The notes under the pieces: model-generated
The model's database searches: none
What the model was told of the DNA's origin: nothing
What the model saw: the letters and a program-made list of their open reading frames with translations, nothing else
Assembly (NCBI RefSeq): GCF_004348985.1
Contig: NZ_SMKW01000001.1
Span: 186,001 to 250,000, forward strand
Direction of reading: 5' to 3'
DNA: 64,000 bases
Origin: Saccharopolyspora elongata
Lineage (GTDB): Bacteria > Actinomycetota > Actinomycetes > Mycobacteriales > Pseudonocardiaceae
In this document: positions 58,709-64,000 of the stretch, one piece after another
Layout of the letters: the number at the start of each line of letters is the position of its first letter
How positions within the stretch are numbered: the first letter of the stretch is position 1
Translations under genes and position numbers: made by a program

Positions 58709-60079
58709 TCACACCCGGCGGAACCGCCGGACGGCCTCGAACAGGTCGCGGACGTCGGAGTTCATCCGGTGCTTGCTCGCTTCGAGCTCCAGCGGCTTGA
58801 GCCGGTCGGCGACGCGCTGGGACTTGACCCGCTCGCCGTGCTCCAGCGCCCGCCGTCCGACCTTGACGCCCTCCTGCAGGTCGCCGGCCCGGATGTGGTT
58901 GGTGGCCTGCAGGCTCAGGCCGAAAACGTGGGTGCGCGCCATGTCCGCGCCGTAGGCCTCGTTGCACTTGATGGTCTCGGCGACGGCTATCGACGCGTGC
59001 TTCTTGGGGTCGAACACCGACAGCGCGTCGTGCGCGGAGCCGATCATGCCGTGCAGGTCGTTCTCGGTGAAGAAGCGCACCCAGTCGGGCGCCTCGTCGG
59101 CGCGGGCGCGGGCGAACTCGTCCTTGGTGCGGCCGACCATCTTCTGCACCTGGTCCGGCTTGTTCAGCATGCCGTAGGCCCAGGCCTCGTTGGCGCACAG
59201 CACGGCCACGGTCAGCGCGGAACCGGAGTCCTGCGCGGCGATCTGGCCAAGCTGGAACAGCTTCAGCGCCTCGTTGGGCTCCTCGTAGTGCAGGTAGACG
59301 CGGCCCATCCGGTACAGCACGCTGGCCACCAGGCCGTCGTCCTCGGCCTGCTTCGCGAACTCCAGCGCCTTGCCGAAGTGGCCGCGGGCGGGGTCGAGCA
59401 GGCCCACGTCGAACGAGGTCCAGCCGGCCAGGCTGTGCATGTCCGCCAGCGCCACGAAGAGCTGCTTGCGCACGGGTTCGGCGGCGCTGGACTCGAGCAG
59501 CTGCTGCGCCCAGGACAGCTGGGCCACCACGGCGTCCCGGCAGGTTCCGCCGCCGTAGCGGTAGTCGAGGTCGCGCAAGGCCTTGGTGGCGGCGTGGATC
59601 TGCTGCACGTCGGTCATGCCGATCCGGGTCGGCGCCGGGGTCTGGGCGTTGGCCGGCAACCAGGAACTGGTTTCGGTGCCGAAGACCGCGGCGCCCATCG
59701 TCACCGCCGCGGCGTGGGACAGGAACTTCCTGCGCTTCACCGACTCGTCCTCCTCAGCGTCGGGGGCGTTGGTCGCCTTCGCGACCCGCATCGCGGTCGC
59801 CCCGTCGTACGCGAGGCCCATGTAGCCCCGCGGGATACCCAGCCCGTCTGCGATCCGGGCGAGCACGTCATAAGCCATGACCTGCCGCCCCTTGAGGATC
59901 TCGGACACCTCGGATTGCGACTGCCCCGTCGAGGCTGCAATCTGTCGCTGCGAAACGCCGTGCCGGCGAAGCTGCCGGTAGATCTCACTGACGTCCCGCC
60001 GGGCCAGTGCATCCCGCATTTCCCGCTCGTTCCAAACGTCGGGTGTAACGGGAGAGCCGCCAGAACCGATGATGTTCAT
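58709..60079 (-). CDS. XRE regulator with a TPR-like C-terminal array
   Basis: A 456-residue regulator: an N-terminal helix-turn-helix (YRQLRRHGVSQRQIAASTGQSQSEVSEILKG), a short hydrophobic stretch with a twin-Arg-like RRKFLSHAAAVTMGAAVFG, then about 280 residues of helical pairs (LDPARGHFGKALEFAKQAED, SVLYRMGRVYLHYEEP, LKLFQLGQIA) typical of TPR repeats. This group is common in actinomycetes and often sits beside kinases or biosynthetic genes. The SD GGGGGT precedes the ATG by 4 nt. Two conserved small genes diverge from it. Confidence 0.88.
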   Translation of the reverse strand: MNIIGSGGSPVTPDVWNEREMRDALARRDVSEIYRQLRRHGVSQRQIAASTGQSQSEVSEILKGRQVMAYDVLARIADGLGIPRGYMGLAYDGATAMRVAKATNAPDAEEDESVKRRKFLSHAAAVTMGAAVFGTETSSWLPANAQTPAPTRIGMTDVQQIHAATKALRDLDYRYGGGTCRDAVVAQLSWAQQLLESSAAEPVRKQLFVALADMHSLAGWTSFDVGLLDPARGHFGKALEFAKQAEDDGLVASVLYRMGRVYLHYEEPNEALKLFQLGQIAAQDSGSALTVAVLCANEAWAYGMLNKPDQVQKMVGRTKDEFARARADEAPDWVRFFTENDLHGMIGSAHDALSVFDPKKHASIAVAETIKCNEAYGADMARTHVFGLSLQATNHIRAGDLQEGVKVGRRALEHGERVKSQRVADRLKPLELEASKHRMNSDVRDLFEAVRRFRRV

Positions 60080-60302
60080 TTAGACCCCCTGACGCTCTGC
60101 TCGGGCGTTGGTCGCAGAGTAAGGGCACTGCTGCATCCCGGTGAAGCGCGTATCGGTAGAGGTGATCGGCAGCGGTGAAGTCCACCGACCGCTCGTCGTT
60201 GCCGTTGGCCCGGTTATCGCCTGCGCCCTAGGCGCGACGCCCCGGTCCGTTCCAATCTAGTCACCACAGGCAACCGAGCACGAACGGGAACGGTGACGCG
60301 AG

Positions 60303-60548
60303 ATGCGGGAAGCACAGGGTGGGAACGGCCGGTCGGCCGGCTTCCCCTCGGCCCCCGCGGACAGCCGCCGGTGGTGGCGAGTGGACTGCCGAGACGTGGC
60401 GAACTCGCACCGCTTCCTGGACGTGCTGGTCAACCGGGACAGGGTGGTGCTCGTCGGACCGCCCGGCCACTCCGCGGCGCTGTCGGCCAACGGCCTCGGC
60501 CAGTTGTCGGTCGCGTTGCGGGATGCCGCTGTGCAGGCGAGAAAGTGA
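60303..60548 (+). CDS. Conserved small protein divergent from the XRE-TPR gene (81 aa)
   Basis: An 81-residue protein, REAQGGNGRSAGFPSAPA then RWWRVDCRDVANSHRF, VLVGPPGHSAAL. It resembles small proteins that I recall encoded next to such regulators in other actinomycetes; role unknown. A weak ribosome-binding site (GACGCGAG) precedes the ATG. A second conserved gene follows. Confidence 0.65.
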   Translation: MREAQGGNGRSAGFPSAPADSRRWWRVDCRDVANSHRFLDVLVNRDRVVLVGPPGHSAALSANGLGQLSVALRDAAVQARK

Positions 60549-60561
60549 CGGTGACGTTTCG

Positions 60562-60900
60562 GTGGATGAGATCCTGGGTCAGGTGCTGCGAAGTGCGGTG
60601 CGAGAGCGGCTCGACGTGTTGACCGAGCTCGCGAACCGCGCGGACGCCCCTTCCCTGCTCTCCGTTGCGCGTTCCGAACTCCCCCGGCTCACGGAGGGGT
60701 GGCGGACGCTGCTCACCGCGCACGATGCCGACGAAAAGGGCAACTGCCCGGAGTGCTCGAGCCGCTGGCGCCCGCAGAAAGCACCGTGCTCGGTGTGGCG
60801 CACGGCTTATGAGCACCTGGTGGCAGGAGCCCTGGCACCCCGTCCCGCACGGCACCAGCGCCCGGCGCACGCTCTGCGCCCGGCCGCGCCGGTGCCGTAA
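60562..60900 (+). CDS. Conserved small Cys-containing protein (112 aa)
   Basis: A 112-residue protein: DEILGQVLRSAVRERLDVLTELA, then SVARSELPRLTEGW and a Cys-rich part with CPECSSRWRPQKAPCSVW and AYEHLVAG. The three cysteines and His suggest metal binding. It looks like a conserved pair with the preceding gene. A GTG start is used; its ribosome-binding site is weak. The last 20 residues are Pro/Arg/Ala-rich. Confidence 0.6.
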   Translation: MDEILGQVLRSAVRERLDVLTELANRADAPSLLSVARSELPRLTEGWRTLLTAHDADEKGNCPECSSRWRPQKAPCSVWRTAYEHLVAGALAPRPARHQRPAHALRPAAPVP

Positions 60901-61184
60901 GCCGGCGGACTCGGCCCCGGACAGCACTACCTCCTCCCCGACCCGGGTCACCGAGAAACCGCCAGGCGGCGGTCGATGAGCGGCTGGTCGTGTTTCCCCG
61001 ACCTCGACCACTCGATCATCGGCCGCCGCCGCGAAAACTCCACATCGGACCGGCTGGCACGCCAGCGCGGTCACCCAGATTTCCGCGGGCCGGTGCTGAC
61101 GCACTCCCCTCCCCCCGACCGGTGCCGGTCCGCGGAACTCCAACCACTCCGGTCACGCCGTTTCCCCGGACGGCCCCGGAGTCT

Positions 61185-61231
61185 GGAAAGGCCCTGGAGC
61201 TCGATTCCCCGACCGAGCCCAGGGCCTTTCC
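61185..61231. terminator. Hairpin GGAAAGGCCCTGG/CCAGGGCCTTTCC
   Basis: A 13-bp perfect stem with a further GCTCG/CGAGC inner stem, in a convergent gap, about 15 nt before family C copy 3. Confidence 0.75.
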
Positions 61232-61245
61232 ATGTCCGCATGACC

Positions 61246-61295
61246 GACCCGTGTGCACTTCTTGCTGCTATGGCGACAAGAAGTACGCACGGGTC
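61246..61295. repeat. Long hairpin with GCTGCTATGGCGAC loop, family C copy 3
   Basis: GACCCGTGTGCACTTCTT and AAGAAGTACGCACGGGTC pair over 18 nt with one mismatch around a 14-nt loop. It abuts the stop of the decayed ene-reductase gene. Confidence 0.88.
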
Positions 61296-61297
61296 TC

Positions 61298-61675
61298 TCA
61301 GCGGAGGCGGGCCCCGACTGCCGGGTAGTCGGTGTAGCCCCGCTCGCCGCCGCCGTAGATGCGGTCGGCGTCCACCGGTGCGAGCGGGTGGCCGCCTGCG
61401 AACCTGACCGGCAGGTCGGGGTTGCTGATGAACAACCGGCCGTAGGACATCACGTCGGCGAGACCGGATCGCAGGACGCGTTCCCCGGCTTGCCGCGTGG
61501 TCGGTTCGGGGCCGTTGAAGTTCGCGATCAGCGTTCCCTGCCACCGAGGTCGCAGATCCGCCAGCGCCGGGTAGTTCCCGCGTTCCACGATGTGGGCCAT
61601 CGCGATCCGGTTCGGCAGGCTCAGGCGCGCGCCGCGGTACGGCTGCAGCAGCGGACCGGTGGTCTCGATCGTGGT
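61298..61675 (-). pseudogene. Decayed old-yellow-enzyme (ene-reductase) gene
   Basis: The reading frame contains the N-terminal strand of an OYE (TTGPLLQPYRGARLSLPNRI), joined directly, after AMA, to the C-terminal part (NYPALADLRPRWQGTLIANF, SYGRLFISNPDLPVRF, YGGGERGYTDYP). About 230 residues of the barrel, including the flavin and catalytic residues, are missing. Moreover there is no ATG, GTG or TTG at the expected start: an AGGAG site is followed 6 nt later by ATC, consistent with loss of the start codon. A start codon in the middle could give only a 100-residue fragment. The gene stands next to a RidA gene. Confidence 0.75.
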
Positions 61676-61704
61676 GATGGGTGGCTCCTGGAGTTCCGGT
61701 GCGG

Positions 61705-62100
61705 TCAGCGGGCGAGAGCGATCGCGTCGATCTCGATCTGCCAGTCCGGTCGGGCCAGCGAGGACACTTCCAGCAGCGTGTCGGCGGGGAACGGCTCGGC
61801 GAGGAATTCTTCGCGCAGCTCGATGACCGCCGGCAGGTTCGCGGCCATGTCCCGGACGAGGATGGTCACCTTAACGACGTCGGCGAGGGTGGCCCCGGCC
61901 GCGGCGAGCACCCGCTCGATGTTGGCGAACGCCTGCCTGCCCTGGGTCTTGAAGTCATCGCCGACGGTGCGGCCGTTTTCGTCGATGCCCGCCTGGCCGG
62001 AGACGTGGATGAACCCACCGGCCTTGATCGCCTGCGAGATCCGGTACGGCTCGTACCAGTCGGGAACAGTGGCGATGCGCTCGATGTCGGTGGCGGTCAT
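61705..62100 (-). CDS. RidA-family protein
   Basis: A 131-residue RidA/YjgF enamine/imine deaminase-like protein. The family motifs SQAIKAGGFIHVSGQAGID and ALTANIE-like FANIERVLAAAGATLADVVKVTI, with the C-terminal WQIEIDAIAL, are present. The usual catalytic Arg before VE.. is not clear: the last strand reads LARPDWQIEIDAI, which has Asp-Trp where many RidA have Val-Glu, so deaminase activity is uncertain. GGAGG precedes the ATG by 6 nt. It lies upstream of the decayed OYE gene and divergent from the MarR regulator. Confidence 0.9.
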   Translation of the reverse strand: MTATDIERIATVPDWYEPYRISQAIKAGGFIHVSGQAGIDENGRTVGDDFKTQGRQAFANIERVLAAAGATLADVVKVTILVRDMAANLPAVIELREEFLAEPFPADTLLEVSSLARPDWQIEIDAIALAR

Positions 62101-62135
62101 GGCCGTCCTCCAAGTTTCATGCCCAGTATTTGTAT

Positions 62136-62164
62136 GTACATGCACATCTTGAGCATTCATGTAC
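62136..62164. promoter_or_regulatory. Dyad GTACATG-N15-CATGTAC, candidate MarR operator
   Basis: A 7-bp dyad in an AT-rich region between RidA and MarR genes, with further overlapping half-sites TGTATGTACATGCA and TCATGTAC. It is a likely binding site for the divergent MarR protein controlling both directions. Confidence 0.55.
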
Positions 62165-62204
62165 TTTGATGTCAACCACGACCACCGCGACACCAGGAGA
62201 CCCG

Positions 62205-62627
62205 ATGACCAAGCCCGCCGCGGACGATCAGCTGTGGAGCCGGGTCGTCACGTTGTCCGGCCGGGTGGAGAGCGAGCTGGCCAAGGCCATGCAGCGCAAG
62301 CACCGGCTGGGCCTGTCGGAGTACCGGGCGCTGTGCCACCTGGCCGGCGCGGACCAGGGCGAGCTGCGGATGCAAGAGCTCGCCGACGCCGTCGGGCTGA
62401 ACCAGAGTTCGGCGAGCCGCCTGGTCGCCAGGCTGGAATCCGCCGGTCTCACGGTTCGCGACCACTGCCCGGCCGACCGCCGCGGCGTCTACAGCGTCAT
62501 CACCGAAGCCGGGCGCGAACTGCACGCGGCGGCCCAGCCCACCTACCTGGCGGCGCTGGCCGCCGCGCTGGACCGCGCCGCCGCCGACCCCGACCTGGCC
62601 ACCACCGTCAAGGCACTCCGCGGGTAG
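62205..62627 (+). CDS. MarR-family regulator
   Basis: A 140-residue MarR protein: helix-turn-helix with LADAVGLNQSSASRLVARLESAGLTVRDHCPADRRGVYSVIT, preceded by LSEYRALCHLAGADQGELRMQE and followed by the dimerisation helix. The ATG has AGGAG 5 nt upstream and is preferred to longer starts. It is expected to repress the RidA-OYE side until a small ligand binds. It is convergent with the second isonitrile-synthase gene. Confidence 0.92.
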   Translation: MTKPAADDQLWSRVVTLSGRVESELAKAMQRKHRLGLSEYRALCHLAGADQGELRMQELADAVGLNQSSASRLVARLESAGLTVRDHCPADRRGVYSVITEAGRELHAAAQPTYLAALAAALDRAAADPDLATTVKALRG

Positions 62628-62647
62628 ACCGTTCCGTTCGGCGAAAT

Positions 62648-62697
62648 GACCCGTGCGCACTTTTTGCTGCTATGGCGACAAGAAGTGCACACGGGTC
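62648..62697. repeat. Long hairpin with GCTGCTATGGCGAC loop, family C copy 4
   Basis: GACCCGTGCGCACTTTTT and AAGAAGTGCACACGGGTC around the same 14-nt loop as copy 3, only a few arm bases different, 1.4 kb away. It lies between the MarR gene and the convergent isonitrile-synthase gene. Confidence 0.88.
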
Positions 62698-62791
62698 AGC
62701 AGACTTCCCGACTCGGACGAGTAGCGCGCCGATTCCGGTGGACGCTCGACGCATCCGAACCGTCCACAATCGACGTCCGGGTACTTCCGGA

Positions 62792-64000
62792 CTACTTCCG
62801 GCGGAGGCGGGCCCGAGCCGCGAAGTCCGGGTCGAGCCGGATCCCCGGCGGGGTCCGCGATCCCCTCGGGGCCGGGACCGCCGCACCGATCGCGCCCGTC
62901 AGGTGGGTTCGCTGGGACGGGACCATCAGCCACGGCTGGCGGGGGCCGAGCAGCGGCGAGTACACCGGCACGAAGCCCTGGTCCAGCAGCGAGATCGCGA
63001 AGTCCACCGCCACGTTGCCGCGGTCGTCGAGCACCCCGGTGCCCTGCCAGGGCAGCAGGCCGGAGCCGCCGAGGTAGGTGAACCCGAGGCAGCCCTTGCG
63101 GACCGCGCTGAGCGTCAGCCGCACCCGGTTCGGGAACATCCGCTCGTAGCCGAACTCCTCGTCGACCTGCATCGTCGCCATGTAGCGGAGCACCGTGTGC
63201 CAAGCCCGGCGCAGCACCGCGCAGCGCGCCTGGCGCACCTCGGCCGACACGGTCTGGTCGGTCACGTTGTAGATGTCCGCGTAGACCGCCGTGGACCACT
63301 CCAGCCGGTCCGTGCCCGCGGGCACCACGACCGGCACCGAATACACCAGAGACATCAGGATTTCCCGGAACAGCCCGATGACGTGCGGCGCGAACTCGCC
63401 CATCTCGGCGGTGCGCAGGTGCACGAGCTCCAGGGTCCGCAGCGGGTTGTCGGTGATGTCGAAGGACCGCAGCGACTCCGCGAGCAACCGGCGGTAGCGG
63501 GCTACCCGCGACGCGTGCTCGGCCTTCAGCCCGGGTAAGCCGAGCCGCTGCTCGGCGACCGCGTCGATCTCCTCGACGCTGGTCCGGTCGCCGATGCCGA
63601 CCAGGTCGACGTATTCGCGCAGCTTCTTCTGGTACGCGTCGGTGATCGCGTGCGGGCGGCTCCGGAAGTGCCTGCCGTCGGTGAGGATGTTGAAGTGCAG
63701 GCCGGGCCGGTGCACCGCGCTGACCGCCTGTTGGAGCTCCCGAAGCCGCGCCATGGCACCGAGTTCGGCGAAGTCCGGCAGCGGGCCGCCGGCCTTGAGC
63801 CGGTTCAGGCACTGCTTGACCGGGAAGCCGAGCAGCACCACCTCGATGGGCTCGCCGCGCCGCACGAACGGTTCGGCGTCGCGCCGCAGGTCGGCGGGTT
63901 GGTAGTTGGCGCGAGAGCCCTTGATGAACTGCTTGCGGGTGAACACGTGGTGCAGCGCCGCTAGCACCTGCTCGGGTTCGCTGCGCTCGTCGATGCCGAA
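62792..64000 (-). CDS. Isonitrile-synthase (DIT1/PvcA) family protein, 5' end outside the window
   Basis: At least 403 residues, open to the right edge, so the N-terminus (and any HAD or N-terminal region) is not seen. The DIT1/PvcA domain is clear: IEVVLLGFPVKQCLNRLK, GGPLPDFAELGAMARLREL, LHFNILTDGRHFR, and the C-terminal VRLTLSAVRKGCLGF with LLPWQGTGVL, where Gln replaces the usual His in PWHG. It shares its C-terminal region (LLDQGFVPVYSPLLG, QPWLMVPSQ) with the fusion protein at 54349-57009, so the two are paralogues. It keeps TDG where the first has TDA. Confidence 0.85.
   Translation of the reverse strand, partial: FGIDERSEPEQVLAALHHVFTRKQFIKGSRANYQPADLRRDAEPFVRRGEPIEVVLLGFPVKQCLNRLKAGGPLPDFAELGAMARLRELQQAVSAVHRPGLHFNILTDGRHFRSRPHAITDAYQKKLREYVDLVGIGDRTSVEEIDAVAEQRLGLPGLKAEHASRVARYRRLLAESLRSFDITDNPLRTLELVHLRTAEMGEFAPHVIGLFREILMSLVYSVPVVVPAGTDRLEWSTAVYADIYNVTDQTVSAEVRQARCAVLRRAWHTVLRYMATMQVDEEFGYERMFPNRVRLTLSAVRKGCLGFTYLGGSGLLPWQGTGVLDDRGNVAVDFAISLLDQGFVPVYSPLLGPRQPWLMVPSQRTHLTGAIGAAVPAPRGSRTPPGIRLDPDFAARARLRRK

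Larger units (their letters stand above)
60901..61297. other. 397-nt gap between the small conserved genes and the decayed ene-reductase
   Basis: No gene is supported. The distal third holds two hairpins (61185-61231 and 61246-61295) and the rest is ordinary GC-rich sequence in which I see nothing. Confidence 0.5.

Noticed and set aside
61600-61600. Intact 100-residue ene-reductase-like gene starting at the internal ATG
   Set aside because: The frame upstream continues with a genuine OYE N-terminus, so the internal ATG is not a natural start; a pseudogene explains both ends.
1-64000. Insertion sequences, integrases, prophage genes or rRNA
   Set aside because: No transposase, recombinase, phage structural gene or rRNA sequence was recognised on either strand; only one tRNA gene was found.

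Overview
High-GC DNA with dense, codon-biased genes on both strands, many GTG starts, several likely leaderless promoters (a TANNNT -10 box about 7-8 nt before the start codon), an XRE/DUF397 pair and F420/LGFP/baeRF-type families. All of this points to an actinomycete, most likely a Pseudonocardiaceae member such as Saccharopolyspora. The genus is an inference from family content, not from a marker gene.

Layout. 1-4.1 kb: end of an HxlR regulator, a SEC-C/DUF5926 protein, a glycerophosphodiesterase, and a rhodanese gene overlapping a DUF4328 membrane protein. 4.1-13.4 kb: two paralogous ActP-type solute symporters, each with a small membrane partner, plus a LytTR regulator, a LytS-type sensor kinase, an S49 peptidase and an Fpg/Nei glycosylase. 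This looks like a signal-controlled carboxylate-uptake locus. 13.5-18 kb: small membrane protein, sigma factor, PPOX flavoprotein, tRNA-Gly(GCC), dodecin, FMN hydroxy-acid dehydrogenase and MsrA. 18-25 kb: acyltransferase with a Pro-rich tail, a Q/P-repeat membrane protein, and a 1080-residue methyltransferase/coiled-coil/GT2/GT4 fusion, suggesting cell-surface glycan work. 25-28.8 kb: an Asp-tailed small protein overlapping an OmpR-type two-component system, then a baeRF protein. 29-44.4 kb: EamA exporter, SLC13 permease plus glycerate kinase, gamma-glutamyltransferase, UDP-glucose dehydrogenase, aldo/keto reductase, SDR, Zn-alcohol dehydrogenase, LGFP-repeat amidase, TM0106-type nuclease and a DUF6474 protein. 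44.6-50 kb: a five-gene glycine-betaine/choline uptake operon (BCCT carrier plus ABC importer). 50-52 kb: a YcnI/CopC copper-type locus. 52.3-54 kb: an XRE/DUF397 pair facing two small genes.

54.3-64 kb is the most unusual part. It holds two homologues of the L-Tyr/L-Trp isonitrile synthase family (DIT1/PvcA). One is a 887-residue protein with an unrecognised N-terminal region and an internal HAD-phosphatase-like domain; the other runs off the right edge. Between them lie a small unknown gene, an APH-type kinase, an XRE-TPR regulator with two divergent conserved small genes, a decayed ene-reductase, RidA and MarR. This could be a specialised-metabolite locus of a new architecture, but the product cannot be read from sequence.

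The gaps between genes carry at least three recurring families of long inverted repeats. One is AT-rich with arms around CAATTTCAATGGAAATTG (5 copies). One consists of pairs of short palindromes (TTTCGCGCGAAA or GTTTCAATTGAAAC) at a nearly fixed 38-42 nt spacing (6 loci). One is long hairpins sharing a CTATGGC-type loop (4 copies). Two clusters of DnaA-box-like sequences are also present. No insertion sequence, prophage or CRISPR array was seen.
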